A stretch of DNA of 64,000 nucleotides from Leptospira inadai serovar Lyme str. 10 (GTDB lineage Bacteria; Spirochaetota; Leptospiria; Leptospirales; Leptospiraceae): NCBI RefSeq assembly GCF_000243675.2, contig NZ_AHMM02000015.1, positions 604,001-668,000 of the forward strand. The letters are read 5' to 3'. Below the pieces are notes generated by a model. It saw only the letters and a list, made by a program, of their open reading frames with translations, searched no databases and was not told the origin of the DNA. Both the position numbers and the translations under genes were made by a program. Below, one piece after another: positions 40,900-50,686 of the stretch. Numbering within the stretch: the stretch's first letter is position 1; every line of letters begins with the position of its first letter.

Positions 40900-41727
40900 C
40901 TATGATTGCGTTTCGCTCGATTTGTCGTTGCTACGACGACTTCCGGATAAATCGGCGACCCGATGTTCGAGCTCTTCGGTTAATAATTTTGCGGCCCGCT
41001 TTAAAGGTTCCTTGGGGAATTCCGACGGAAGTATCGGCTTTCCGATTTTATAAACTATCTTGGTTTTAAATACTCTGCCGCTTAAAAACGAATCCAATTT
41101 AGTCATTCTCCAGGCTCCTTGAATTCCGGTAGGAAAGATCGGTACACCCGCCTGGATCGCGATTTTGGCGGCCAAGGCCTTGAATGCGCCGAGTTTTCCG
41201 TCTTCGGACCTTGTACCCTCCGGATAAACGGATACCAATTCCCCTTTTGAAATAATATTCACCATGTATTTTTCGAGATCTTCATAATATTTTGCGGCGG
41301 ATTTGGAATCCGTAATATTATGAGATCTTAATATTGGTACTCCGCCCCAATTTATCAACGTTTTTCCCTGGTAACTCCCGAGAGTGTTCAATGTCGCATG
41401 AAGTCCGGTTTTTATCAGGCTGAGCGGAAAATTATCAAAAGCCGGATTCTTGAGCAATTCTATCATGGATTCCTGAGGATGAAAGAGTTCGTACTTTCCC
41501 AAATAGACGATCTTTCTCGTAACCGAAGTACCTTGGACGATCACGTCGAGATTATCCGTATGATTCGAAATAATCACTCCTCCGCCGGATGCGGGGATGT
41601 TTTCGACTCCCTGTATTTCTACGTCATAGATCAGGTGAAGGAATCCTTTTAAAAAAAGTCTGGCATATTCCCTCGGGATAAGAAATAAACTCTCCAATTC
41701 TCCTAATTGCGGCGCGGCTTCGTCCAT
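40900..41727 (-). CDS. 1-acylglycerol-3-phosphate acyltransferase-like protein
   Basis: The protein carries NHTDNLD (HX4D motif), [19 protein letters not shown] (the EGTR motif) and [13 protein letters not shown], all typical of PlsC. I chose the ATG at 41727 because AGGA precedes it, giving 275 residues; an in-frame ATG at 41790 would add 21 residues. It is followed after 12 bp by icmF, so the two are probably one operon linking phospholipid acylation to branched acyl-CoA metabolism. The divergent PAP2 gene begins 276 bp away. Confidence 0.85.
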   Translation of the reverse strand: MDEAAPQLGELESLFLIPREYARLFLKGFLHLIYDVEIQGVENIPASGGGVIISNHTDNLDVIVQGTSVTRKIVYLGKYELFHPQESMIELLKNPAFDNFPLSLIKTGLHATLNTLGSYQGKTLINWGGVPILRSHNITDSKSAAKYYEDLEKYMVNIISKGELVSVYPEGTRSEDGKLGAFKALAAKIAIQAGVPIFPTGIQGAWRMTKLDSFLSGRVFKTKIVYKIGKPILPSEFPKEPLKRAAKLLTEELEHRVADLSGSRRSNDKSSETQS

Positions 41728-42003
41728 GAAAATCCTATCTAAGCTAAATTCAAACTTTGGAATGTTATAAACAATCCCGGAAACGATCATCGAGCGAAGT
41801 TAACAACCGTTCACTTTGCGATCTTCCTTTGATTCATGCTACCCCTGCGCTTACATTACATCAACTTAGATTTTGTTTTTGCTCGGGCAATTCTACGAGG
41901 TTTCCGCGGTTAATCTACCATTCGTTCGGAATCAATTCCAAGGGAAGAAATCCTTTCGTTGAAAAATCTTTGCTGAGAACGGGACGTTTCTTAGGCTGGT
42001 CGC

Positions 42004-42978
42004 ATGGGCTGGAAGAGTTCGGTATTGAGCGATGGGATTTTTAGTAATGCTCCTTTGGAAGCGCTTCACGGATTCGGATTGGATGCGATCCTGGGTCCGC
42101 TTTCAATATTCTTCCATTACTTGGGTTCGACGGCCTTCTTCATGGCCCTTGTCTCCTTCACCTACATATGTCTGGATCGCAAGATCGGAATTCGAATGGC
42201 GTTAGGATTGATGGTCGCAGGTGTTTTGAACGGAACTTGCAAAGCGTTATTGGAATTTCCTCGGCCTGCCGGTTTGCCTTTTTCCGCCGAGCTAGGCCTT
42301 TCGGAGCCTTCCTTCGGATTTCCTTCCGGACACGTTCAAACTGCCGTCGTCCTGTATGGCACGATGTTTTTGCATTTTAAAGTTCGATGGCTCAGGGGAA
42401 TTTTACCGGCTTTCATTCTGCTTATGCCCGTCACTAGAATGTATGCGGGGCTGCATTTTCTGGGAGATGTGATCGGCGGTTTTATACTGGGCCTTTCACT
42501 TCTTTTCGGATTAGAATTATGGTTCAAAAAGAATCGGAATCTACTCGAGGCGAATTTTTCGGACGGCAAAAAACTTTCATCCGACCGTATGAAGTCTTAT
42601 ATAATTCTAATCATCGCGATCACGTTACCGAGCGTTTTGCTATTGGAAGGATCTAAGATGGATCAAGCGTACCATTCTTGGGAGGTGGTCGTCTCTTCCT
42701 CCGGAGCCTTAGCGGGATTCGGAATCGGGATCGTTTCTAATCGTTCTGCCGGTCTAGACTGGAATGCCGGCTCTAATTGGATGTCGTTTCTAGTGAGAAT
42801 CGGAATCACCTTGCTTGGCATTTTAGTATTTTTCATTTTCTTGGGAGAACTCTTCAAAGTACTTTTGCCGGAAAATCCGGTTGCCAGATACGTAAGGTAT
42901 GGGATCGTATGTTACTATATTAGCCACGTTTCTCCCTTTCTCTTAAAGAGGATCAAAGGAGGAATTTACTTACTTTAA
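42004..42978 (+). CDS. PAP2-superfamily membrane phosphatase
   Basis: The 324-residue integral membrane protein has the three PAP2 motifs: KALLEFPRP, PSGHVQTA and RMYAGLHFLGDVIGG, each with its expected Arg/His/Asp. The first half holds the catalytic core and the second adds about four further transmembrane helices. Members dephosphorylate lipid phosphates such as undecaprenyl diphosphate or phosphatidic acid. It is followed after 3 bp by a flippase-like gene, which favours a role in a polyprenyl-linked glycan cycle. Confidence 0.85.
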   Translation: MGWKSSVLSDGIFSNAPLEALHGFGLDAILGPLSIFFHYLGSTAFFMALVSFTYICLDRKIGIRMALGLMVAGVLNGTCKALLEFPRPAGLPFSAELGLSEPSFGFPSGHVQTAVVLYGTMFLHFKVRWLRGILPAFILLMPVTRMYAGLHFLGDVIGGFILGLSLLFGLELWFKKNRNLLEANFSDGKKLSSDRMKSYIILIIAITLPSVLLLEGSKMDQAYHSWEVVVSSSGALAGFGIGIVSNRSAGLDWNAGSNWMSFLVRIGITLLGILVFFIFLGELFKVLLPENPVARYVRYGIVCYYISHVSPFLLKRIKGGIYLL

Positions 42979-42981
42979 CGA

Positions 42982-44277
42982 ATGTCCCGACTATCGGATA
43001 CCTTGAAAGTTTTTCCGGAAGCGATTAGCCGCCTCCGCACTTCGGGGTTCTTACGCTCCTTTTTTTCGGTAGGGGGTTCCAAGGTCCTTGCGTCCCTCTT
43101 AAATTTCGTATTTATGGTCTACTCGGTTCGAATACTGAGCAAAAATGAAAACGGTATTTTTCAATACTACTCCGGATTTCTGCCGATTTTGCTCGCCATC
43201 GCGGAGTTCGGACTGCCCACAGCGTTGGTCAAATATCTTTCTCCGTTAACGGAAGATAAGAAAAAAATCGGAGTATTATTAGCCTCATCCTTGTGGATTA
43301 AATGGGGCGCCTTCGCCGCGTTAGCCGTCATCTCGGGTGCGGCCGGAATTCTGCTTCACGAAAATGCGTTAGTGGTCTTTTTGCTCGTATTCGGAAGTTT
43401 TGTTCTTTCGTTTAATACGTATTTCGAGAGTATTTTCGTCTCTTTCGGACAATATCAATCACTCTCGCTCTGGTATCCTCTCCCCAATCTTTTTCGGTTA
43501 ACGATATTGTACTTTGCCGATCAGTTTACGGATCGAGCATTAAATAATCTAGATATACTTGGGATCTTTACTTCCGCTCCCGCTCTAACCATCGTACTTT
43601 TCTTCTTTTTGTTTCCGAGAGAAAAGTTGAACTGGGTGGGTGAGAAAGAGGAGATAAGGATTCAGACCCGGGAACTGGCCTCCTTTAACAGATACGCTTT
43701 TTTGGCGTCTTTGTTTGCGATCGTGTCGGACAGGATGGAACTATTCTTCCTGAATCGTTACCACTCCAACGATGCCGTCGCCTCGTACGGAACCGCCTTG
43801 CAACCTTTCAGCGGGTTCGTGATCCTTTTTTCGGTTCTCAACTCGATGATCTATCCGAAACTTTCCAGGCTGACGGAAAACGGCGAGTTCGCAAAATTTC
43901 TAGGCAAATCGATTCTAATGGCAAGCGGATTGGCCCTGCTTTTAGGACCCTGGGTCTTGCTTTCGGATTGGGTGTTCGCGGCCTTATTTTCAGGTAAGTA
44001 TCCGGAATCCGTCCCGGTTTTTCAATTATTGTATCCGAATTATCTTTTGCAATTGGTCTTTTCTCCGCTTGGAATGGCACTCTTTGCCTTGGGTCAACCG
44101 AGAATGCTGGCTCTTCTCGCATTAGTCCGATTGGTTTCCGGTTTGATATTGGACAATTTGTTGATCCCGGAATACGGAACTATGGGAGCCGCCGGCGCGT
44201 TTTTCTTAGGACAGATTCCGTCCTGGCTTCTTTTAAGCGGGTATTTTTTGGCCTATTACCGGCCGTCGAGTAAGTGA
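42982..44277 (+). CDS. Wzx-like polysaccharide flippase
   Basis: The 431-residue protein has about twelve predicted transmembrane helices and the opening SVGGSKVLASLLNFVFMVYSVRILSKNENGIFQYYSG in the style of polysaccharide-biosynthesis (MATE-related) flippases. No ATP-binding or other catalytic motif is present. It follows a PAP2 phosphatase by 3 bp and overlaps a barrel gene by 4 bp (GTGA). It probably flips a lipid-linked glycan. The substrate is unknown. Confidence 0.78.
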   Translation: MSRLSDTLKVFPEAISRLRTSGFLRSFFSVGGSKVLASLLNFVFMVYSVRILSKNENGIFQYYSGFLPILLAIAEFGLPTALVKYLSPLTEDKKKIGVLLASSLWIKWGAFAALAVISGAAGILLHENALVVFLLVFGSFVLSFNTYFESIFVSFGQYQSLSLWYPLPNLFRLTILYFADQFTDRALNNLDILGIFTSAPALTIVLFFFLFPREKLNWVGEKEEIRIQTRELASFNRYAFLASLFAIVSDRMELFFLNRYHSNDAVASYGTALQPFSGFVILFSVLNSMIYPKLSRLTENGEFAKFLGKSILMASGLALLLGPWVLLSDWVFAALFSGKYPESVPVFQLLYPNYLLQLVFSPLGMALFALGQPRMLALLALVRLVSGLILDNLLIPEYGTMGAAGAFFLGQIPSWLLLSGYFLAYYRPSSK

Positions 44278-45728
44278 GTATTCCTAGATATATTCAATTT
44301 TTATCCTGTAGTTTGCTCGTAATCGCATGGACCAATACGAGCGCGGATTCGTATCCTAAATATCGAATGGACGACGCTTCCCTGTTGTCGGATGGAAATA
44401 TTCGAGTCCGTTCCCTGGGACGTTCCGCGCAGACTCTGGAAGATCCTCCTAAATATAAGTCCTGGTCCGGTTTTTATACGTCCCTGTATTCATCCGGTCG
44501 AGGATTTTCTCAAAAAGGAGGAGTTCAATCGGACGCAGCCGCAAAAACTTCCGCAAAAGCTTCGCTCAGCCCCGAGTTAGGATGGATCGGCAAATCGACG
44601 ACTTGGGAAGGTCAATTTCTCGTATCACCGTATCTTACTTACATGGTAAAGGATGATTCGCAAACCAAGATTTATCGCCTAACGGATGGAGAGGCGATCG
44701 GCTCTCTTTCCCTGAGGCTCGGTGGAGTCGGCTTTCGAGCTGAAGGTGGGCGAGGTTTCCAACGATTAGATAGCGCGGGTTTTCTTTTTGCGAGTATCGC
44801 TAACTATGCGGAATTCGGTTGGTCGGTTCCTTCTTGGAAAATACGCGGGGGTTTTATCGGATTGGAATTTCAATCCCAGTTTTCTTATTTGCCGAGAGAT
44901 ACGACTCAGTCTCCTCTCCGGGTAAAGGGCGGGGATTTTTTATGGGAGCCGGAACATATTATAAAATCCTTACGCTTTTTCTACTACCAATATTCCGAGC
45001 CTAGACAGGAACCGGTGAAAGCCAGTTATTTTCAAACTGCGGAACCGTTTCGCGCTTACGGGTTTTTTAGATATTCCGGAATCGAATGGGAATTTCTAAA
45101 ATTTAAAGAAATGAAATTCGACGGCTCCGCCTTTCATGTGGAAGGGCGAAGAGAAAACGGAACGGATGCATTCAACTCGTACGATACTCGTCAAGCAACG
45201 AACGCTTGGATGGGAACGCTTTCGGGAACGCTTGAGTCGGAATCTTATTCCGTTTTTGCAAGAGTATTGTATGCGACAAAGGATAGAACGTTCAGAACGG
45301 ATCATGATTCAAACGGGTTCGCGGGAATTAAGGGTGATCCTAGGGGCTTTCTGGCTCCCGTGTCGATTTTATTATTGCGGGACTTTCAAGCCAAGCAGGA
45401 CTCTCCTTTTTACGGAATAGATTCCGTTCGAACGCCGAATTATGAGAACTCGGGAATGCAGTATTACCAAACCGGTATTCGAAAGGAATTGGACGGGGGC
45501 TGGAGCATGACTTTGGCTACCGGGATAGGAATTTCCTATATCGGTCGCGGCCTCGAATTGATTGCGGCGGGAGGCTGGAAAGGAGAACTCGGATATTTGT
45601 TGTTAGGTGCCGCTTATGCCTGGGTTAAACCCGGCCAAGACGAGTCTTATATTCTGGACGAAATTAGAAGACCAATCGCGGTGCGCGAATATTTTAGATG
45701 GTATGCAAGTGCGGGTATAAGGTTTTAA
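44274..45728 (+). CDS. outer-membrane beta-barrel coupled to the flippase
   Basis: The 484-residue protein starts at GTG (GTGA overlap with the flippase stop) and has a signal peptide (cleavage near TSAD). Many amphipathic beta-strands follow (for example AYGFFRYSGIEWEFLKF and ESYSVFARVLYATKDR), and it ends in ASAGIRF with a C-terminal Phe. The arrangement and length resemble AlgE-type alginate-export barrels, but similarity is only general. Its operon position suggests export of the flipped glycan. Its 3' end overlaps the convergent regulator gene by 4 bp. Confidence 0.65.
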   Translation: MSIPRYIQFLSCSLLVIAWTNTSADSYPKYRMDDASLLSDGNIRVRSLGRSAQTLEDPPKYKSWSGFYTSLYSSGRGFSQKGGVQSDAAAKTSAKASLSPELGWIGKSTTWEGQFLVSPYLTYMVKDDSQTKIYRLTDGEAIGSLSLRLGGVGFRAEGGRGFQRLDSAGFLFASIANYAEFGWSVPSWKIRGGFIGLEFQSQFSYLPRDTTQSPLRVKGGDFLWEPEHIIKSLRFFYYQYSEPRQEPVKASYFQTAEPFRAYGFFRYSGIEWEFLKFKEMKFDGSAFHVEGRRENGTDAFNSYDTRQATNAWMGTLSGTLESESYSVFARVLYATKDRTFRTDHDSNGFAGIKGDPRGFLAPVSILLLRDFQAKQDSPFYGIDSVRTPNYENSGMQYYQTGIRKELDGGWSMTLATGIGISYIGRGLELIAAGGWKGELGYLLLGAAYAWVKPGQDESYILDEIRRPIAVREYFRWYASAGIRF

Positions 45729-46624
45729 CCCTTAACGGAAACGGAAGCCTGCAATTTCTTGACGAAAGTGACCCGATTGCCCTTTCCGTTATATTCCAGA
45801 GAGTCGACGTTCATTCGGACTAAAAAGATTCCTCGTCCGGATAGTTGGCTCGCGTTAGGATCGTTTACCGGATCGGGGACTCGATCCGGGTCGAAACCTT
45901 CCCCTTTATCTTCCAAGATGACGGTTACTTGCTTGTCGTCGTAATGGACTTCCACTTCGATCCATTCTTCCTTGGATTCGCAGATATTATCCACGTAGGA
46001 GAAGTAATCGTTTTCCTTAAACATCAATTCCTGTTTTTGATGATAGGAAATTCTAGCGCAGCCGTGTTCTATGGCGTTTCCGACCAATTCGTAAAGGGAG
46101 ACTTTGAGAGAAAGAAGGTCGTCGCTATGAAGTCCCGGTAAATGAGAAATGGAGCGCAGAATTAAATGAACATATTGATTAAGATTTCCTAATCTAGGAA
46201 TTAATGCGAATTTCTGTCTGGATTCCCGAACCTGAAAAAACCGTTTATCTACTAAATCTTTTCCCGCGTAAAAAAGATTTCGGAATCGAAGCAGGGAATA
46301 TCGGATCGCTTCCATTCGGAAGGGTTTTAGGAAAAAATCCACCGCTCCCAATCGAAGTGCGTTGATGGATATTTGGATGTCCTGGTTTCCGGTAATGACT
46401 ATAAAGGGAGTTTCCACTCCTTTTTCTCGAAGTTTCGTTATTAACTCGATTCCGTTCATTCGCGGAAGTCGGATATCCGTGATGATAAGATCGAACGCGT
46501 CCGAGTCGGCAATTTCCAGGGCCTGCTCTGCGGTTCCTGCAAGCGTGAGTTCATACTCGCTACCGAAGATTTCCTGGAATAAATCCCGGATAACCTCCTC
46601 ATCATCTACGAAAAGGATTTTCAT
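45725..46624 (-). CDS. response regulator with an RsbW-type ATPase domain
   Basis: The protein joins a receiver domain (about 1-120; phospho-Asp in DLIITDIRLPRMNG, Lys in FFLKPF) to a serine-kinase-type HATPase domain of the RsbW/SpoIIAB kind (intact N-box ELVGNAIEHG and G1 box DKGEGFDPDRV, then SGRGIFLVRM). I place the start at the ATG at 46624 (299 residues); an upstream TTG at 46642 would add six. It could phosphorylate a STAS anti-sigma antagonist in response to receiver phosphorylation. The STAS protein at 34369 is a possible but unproven partner. Confidence 0.82.
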   Translation of the reverse strand: MKILFVDDEEVIRDLFQEIFGSEYELTLAGTAEQALEIADSDAFDLIITDIRLPRMNGIELITKLREKGVETPFIVITGNQDIQISINALRLGAVDFFLKPFRMEAIRYSLLRFRNLFYAGKDLVDKRFFQVRESRQKFALIPRLGNLNQYVHLILRSISHLPGLHSDDLLSLKVSLYELVGNAIEHGCARISYHQKQELMFKENDYFSYVDNICESKEEWIEVEVHYDDKQVTVILEDKGEGFDPDRVPDPVNDPNASQLSGRGIFLVRMNVDSLEYNGKGNRVTFVKKLQASVSVKG

Positions 46625-46679
46625 GGAAAGTTCCGAATCCAAAGAAAATCTCGGAATCGAGACTTAGTCAAGAATTTTG

Positions 46680-48065
46680 TCAATCTACGTTATCTAGGGT
46701 GTCCAAAGAATATAAGGACTTTATACGGGTATCGAGTTCCTTTGCTTCGTCTTTTCCGAAAACCACGATTCGATTTCCCGAAAACCGAAAGACGTAAAAA
46801 TCATCCTTGGTATCCTGCAGTAAGGCTTTTAGTCCTTCGATAGAATCCACCGTTTTATCATTCACCGACTCTAAGATAAGATCCTGGAATTCTTGGTAGG
46901 AACGGTTTTTCTCATCCGGAAACGTTCTGGAGAGTAGGACGATTCTTCTTTTTTCCGGATGAAGTTTTCGTGAAAAACTATCCGCCAAATATACTAATTT
47001 TCGTTCCGCGGAAGATTTATATTTTTCTCCGAATTCTTTCAGGTATGCGCGAGTGAATTCCGTAAATAAGAGACCGCCGGAAATCAAATATCTAGGAGCT
47101 CCTTTGTCGATTCGTTCGGGTATTAGGAAGGAATCCTCACTGTACGGTTTCAATCGGTAAATTACCTCTCGTCGACGTCCGTCCCGGTATAAAACCAAAT
47201 CCACCGAATCCCCGGTATTCAGGGTCGCTCCGTGTCGAGTAAGAATAAGATCGTATAGACGCTGTTTATCTTTGGAAGCGACCGAAATTCCGTTGATGGA
47301 AAGAATCGCGTCTCCGGGAAACAAATTATGCATAGGGCCTATTCCGGGAAGGACTTCCGATACGACCACGCCCACACTTCCTTTCGGAAAGTAATAATTT
47401 TCCTCGGCCGGAGTCAGACTCGTATCCGCCGCGAATCCCGGGTGAGGAAAGGGGGAAACGGAGGAATATCGGTGGGTGTAAAATCTGCGCAGTAGATCCG
47501 AACCTGCATTCCAAAAACCGTCGGTGAAGCCGCATACGACGCCGTGAGAGAAGAGAAATTTTCTTACGGATTCGCCTTCCTCTCGCTTAACAATTTTGGT
47601 TAATGGAAGCAAAGTCTTGGAATTATCCAGACTTCCCCATTCTTGATTCGTAAAGTACGAGCCGCAGGCTTTTGATCCGCGATGAAGGTGCTCCAGATAA
47701 GAAATGGGGATTCTTTTTCTAGATCTGCCCACGTCTTCGGGAAGAATCAGAATTCCTAAACCGGTTTCCACGTCCACTTTCTCGAAATAGGCCTTACGAC
47801 CGGCCGATTCGTCCGGGTGGAGTTCCGCAAAAAGAGGGATATCCCCCGGTTTCAGGAGGGCTAAGGCCGTTCGTTCATCCAACCGGATCGCAGGAATCCG
47901 TTTTTGAAAAGGGATTCCTTTTTGAAACGGATTATGATGCGAGTATTTTCTGAAATGTACTAAAACCGAAAATTCTCCGTTCGATCTCGCTTCGATGAAG
48001 AGGGAAGGAACGAAAAATAGGATTAGAAAAGTATAAACGGATCGTAAAACGAGGCGAAGTTTCAT
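46680..48065 (-). CDS. PDZ protein, catalytically dead paralogue of the upstream Deg-type protease
   Basis: The ATG at 48065 is preceded by a perfect AGGAGG and overlaps the upstream protease gene stop by 4 bp, giving 461 residues with a signal peptide. A PDZ domain follows ([19 protein letters not shown] to [16 protein letters not shown]). The C-terminal part ([13 protein letters not shown] onward, then ILESVNDK and [20 protein letters not shown]) aligns with the end of the upstream protease. The trypsin-like His/Asp/Ser block is not present, so this looks like a pseudoprotease. The open frame continuing to 48212 is the shadow of the upstream gene. Confidence 0.78.
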   Translation of the reverse strand: MKLRLVLRSVYTFLILFFVPSLFIEARSNGEFSVLVHFRKYSHHNPFQKGIPFQKRIPAIRLDERTALALLKPGDIPLFAELHPDESAGRKAYFEKVDVETGLGILILPEDVGRSRKRIPISYLEHLHRGSKACGSYFTNQEWGSLDNSKTLLPLTKIVKREEGESVRKFLFSHGVVCGFTDGFWNAGSDLLRRFYTHRYSSVSPFPHPGFAADTSLTPAEENYYFPKGSVGVVVSEVLPGIGPMHNLFPGDAILSINGISVASKDKQRLYDLILTRHGATLNTGDSVDLVLYRDGRRREVIYRLKPYSEDSFLIPERIDKGAPRYLISGGLLFTEFTRAYLKEFGEKYKSSAERKLVYLADSFSRKLHPEKRRIVLLSRTFPDEKNRSYQEFQDLILESVNDKTVDSIEGLKALLQDTKDDFYVFRFSGNRIVVFGKDEAKELDTRIKSLYSLDTLDNVD

Positions 48066-49549
48066 TTTTCCTCCTTGTTTCCGTTTGGGCGCACGTCGAA
48101 TCGTTTTTTGACTCTTGCGTCGATGGTTCGGATCGTTTTCGCATCCAATATCATCGGTAAACCCACGCCCCGAAATTTTAAAACGATCGTACTGTCCGAA
48201 TATTTCCTCCATAATTCCTTAAAGTCCGCTAAATCGGTAGGCGTCTTTCCGTTGATCGATTCTAGAATCTTAAATCGATAGGATAGGTATTTGGAATTTA
48301 AAGGGTCCGGAAAAAGGGTTGTGAGAATCAGATCCCGTTCCGTAAATCGGAAGAGCTCGTCTTGTATAAAATAACTATAATGATAACGTAATGCGGCTTC
48401 GATTCTCTGGCTTTCCTTGCCGAATAAGGCCCGATTTACCGATTGGAACATTAGCCCGCCGCCTACGAAACTTTTGGCGTCCCTATCACGATACATGTCT
48501 AAGGATTTGGTTTTCTTTAATTGGGTGGGAACTTTGAAGTGTTTGCCGTTTCGATAAAAGAAAAGAGTCAGGGTTTCTCCGATAAAATGCGGCTCTATCA
48601 AATCGACGACCGTTCTCCCGGTAAATTCCAAAAGACCTCCTTCGTTATTCAAAAAAGCGTCGTCTATCTTATACAAGAAATCATCCTGCTTTAAAACTTC
48701 CGAAAAAGAAGAATCCGGATAAACTTTATTGATTAAGATTCCCTGTAAGCCTGCCGGGACTTTTAAATATCGCTTTAAAGACTCCGAATTTCCGTTTTGA
48801 AACGTGAATCCTGCATACGGAAATCCGTCATACGAACCGTCCTGAACGTCCTTTAAAAAGTGGAGAACGATTTCCGGAGGAATGAGATATGCCGTGTTCC
48901 CTTGCAGCTGGCTGACCTCGAATGTGATTCCCGCAACCTGACCGTTTTGAACGGCAGGTCCGCCCGAATAACCCGGAAGAATGTTGGCAGTGACCCGAAT
49001 GACCTTCCGATAATCCAGGCCGGTAAACGAATATCGAAGCCGCTCGACTCGATTCACGACCCCGTTTTCGAGGGTAAGATTCTCGTCCCCCTCGGGATAC
49101 CCAAGCATCAATAAATTACTTCCTAAGGAAGGGGATTCCTCCGCGATTTCCAGAGGCTCGATTCCCATAAAAAATTCGTCGTCCGCCACTTTTAAGAGAG
49201 CAAGATCGCAATCGAAGCCCAAAAACTCCACTTGAGCATCGTAGTATTTTCCGCTATTATAATGTTTTACTTTTAAAAATTTGGATTCCGCCACTACGTG
49301 AGCGTTCGTTAAAATTCTATTCCCTTGTATGATGAAACCCGAACCCACGTCTTTCGATAAATCCTGATCTCCGAACTCGAGAGGATCGGAGGGATCGGGA
49401 TAACTATCGCTTCGAACGATCACCACGCTGCCGAACAGATTTTTAAGATCTTGGTTGCCGTTCTGCGTGTTTTGCGTGGAAACGGATTCGGGAAGAAATA
49501 GGAGGGCAGAGAGGGCCAGGTAGATTGCAGAATTTCGAATATTATTCAT
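48062..49549 (-). CDS. Deg/HtrA-like periplasmic serine protease
   Basis: The 495-residue protein has a signal peptide (to about residue 25) and a trypsin-fold domain with a complete triad: His84 in LTNAHVV, Asp115 in DCDLALLKV and Ser195 in [10 protein letters not shown]. The motif is GYSGGP instead of the usual GNSGGP. PDZ-like segments follow (about 240-340, and a second one near the C-terminus). It overlaps both neighbours and is the middle gene of a three-gene operon. It is expected to degrade or guard envelope proteins. Confidence 0.87.
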   Translation of the reverse strand: MNNIRNSAIYLALSALLFLPESVSTQNTQNGNQDLKNLFGSVVIVRSDSYPDPSDPLEFGDQDLSKDVGSGFIIQGNRILTNAHVVAESKFLKVKHYNSGKYYDAQVEFLGFDCDLALLKVADDEFFMGIEPLEIAEESPSLGSNLLMLGYPEGDENLTLENGVVNRVERLRYSFTGLDYRKVIRVTANILPGYSGGPAVQNGQVAGITFEVSQLQGNTAYLIPPEIVLHFLKDVQDGSYDGFPYAGFTFQNGNSESLKRYLKVPAGLQGILINKVYPDSSFSEVLKQDDFLYKIDDAFLNNEGGLLEFTGRTVVDLIEPHFIGETLTLFFYRNGKHFKVPTQLKKTKSLDMYRDRDAKSFVGGGLMFQSVNRALFGKESQRIEAALRYHYSYFIQDELFRFTERDLILTTLFPDPLNSKYLSYRFKILESINGKTPTDLADFKELWRKYSDSTIVLKFRGVGLPMILDAKTIRTIDARVKKRFDVRPNGNKEEK

Positions 49550-50429
49550 GGAATAGCTCGGCTTCGGACCAGACGATTTTATCTTTTTCGATGGATTGAA
49601 TTTTGAGTTTCGCGAGAAAGCGTTCCCCTTCCTTTAGGCTTTGGGAAGGTTTATTATCCAGCACTAGATTCCCGGAAAAATCCGCTCTGATTCTCACCCA
49701 AGAATACGGTGATTGAGGAATACAACTGGCTTGGAAGGAAAAATAAATAGCCTTGTCCCAGTAAAAATCTCCGTCCTTACCCAAGAAAACTAGGGGGCAG
49801 GAAGAATCGAAGAAAATTTCCTTTCCATCCGGAGCCGGTCTGTAAGCAGGACGTCTTGCGATACTAAAAAAATATTGTAATCCCAAGTTATCGGCAGGCT
49901 TTTCAGGGAGTCGGGGTCGTTTATTCGGTTTTTCTAAACGTTCTGCGGATGAATCTGACGGAAGGTCTTGGGCGGAAAAAGACAGATCCCAATAGACGAC
50001 TTTACCGATTTTCACCGGACCTTTTACTCGAATCGAATCGATCGAATCGGGATCGGAAATCGTTCCCTTACCGGAGTAAAAAAAACCGTTCAGAATTTCA
50101 TCCTGGCATTTGATCGAAAAATACTGTAATCCTTCAAAGTCGAGAGTCTTCGATAATTTGCATGGACGAATATTTACGTCCGGGTGAGATTGAAACCAGG
50201 CTTTCAGCGGTCGTGCGTCTTTTTCCTTCGAATATTTTTTCCAACCGTCCTTGAACTCGGGATCATCCAGCGTACCGGTTGAGGAACTTTGTAAAGAGCC
50301 GGTTTCCGCTAAAAGCGAGAAGTTACGGGATGGAGATCGGTCCCAATCCCCTGCCGAAAGAATAAAAATCAGGAATAGACAGGTCGGAGTGACAAACGAC
50401 TGGATAATTTTACGCACCGGAAGATTCAC
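49542..50429 (-). CDS. secreted protein at the head of the Deg operon
   Basis: The GTG at 50429 gives 295 residues with a signal peptide (about 1-28). The mature protein is beta-rich without recognised motifs. It has several Cys ([29 protein letters not shown]). It overlaps the protease gene by 8 bp. It may be a substrate, regulator or anchor of the protease pair. Function unknown. Confidence 0.65.
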   Translation of the reverse strand: MNLPVRKIIQSFVTPTCLFLIFILSAGDWDRSPSRNFSLLAETGSLQSSSTGTLDDPEFKDGWKKYSKEKDARPLKAWFQSHPDVNIRPCKLSKTLDFEGLQYFSIKCQDEILNGFFYSGKGTISDPDSIDSIRVKGPVKIGKVVYWDLSFSAQDLPSDSSAERLEKPNKRPRLPEKPADNLGLQYFFSIARRPAYRPAPDGKEIFFDSSCPLVFLGKDGDFYWDKAIYFSFQASCIPQSPYSWVRIRADFSGNLVLDNKPSQSLKEGERFLAKLKIQSIEKDKIVWSEAELFHE

Positions 50430-50479
50430 TGTTATAGAGTATCGGCTTCGGAAAAACTGTATTTTACCGAACCGCCTCA

Positions 50480-50509
50480 GGAAGAAAAAAATCGCAGCAT
50501 TTTTCTTCC
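50480..50509. repeat. perfect inverted repeat in a divergent promoter region
   Basis: GGAAGAAAAA (50480-50489) and TTTTTCTTCC (50500-50509) form a 10-bp stem with a 10-nt loop, between the divergent starts at 50429 and 50687. It could be a regulator-binding site or a hairpin in a long leader. The rest of this 257-bp gap shows nothing else I can support. Confidence 0.4.
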
Positions 50510-50686
50510 TTATGTCGCGAATTTTTCTCTTTCCGAAAAAAAAGTTAAACTTTCGAGCGGGACTTTGGAATATGGTTAAAAGTAAGTTTAGAATACTTCG
50601 GATTCCATCGAATCGTTTTCGAATTTTCCTCTTACTCTCTCGAACTTCTAGGTTCGAATTCTATAACAAATAAACGGTAGTGTATC

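Noticed and set aside
48066..48212. N-terminal extension of the pseudoprotease gene
   Set aside because: The added residues are not signal-like and come from the end of the upstream protease gene in another frame. The AGGAGG before 48065 decides the start.
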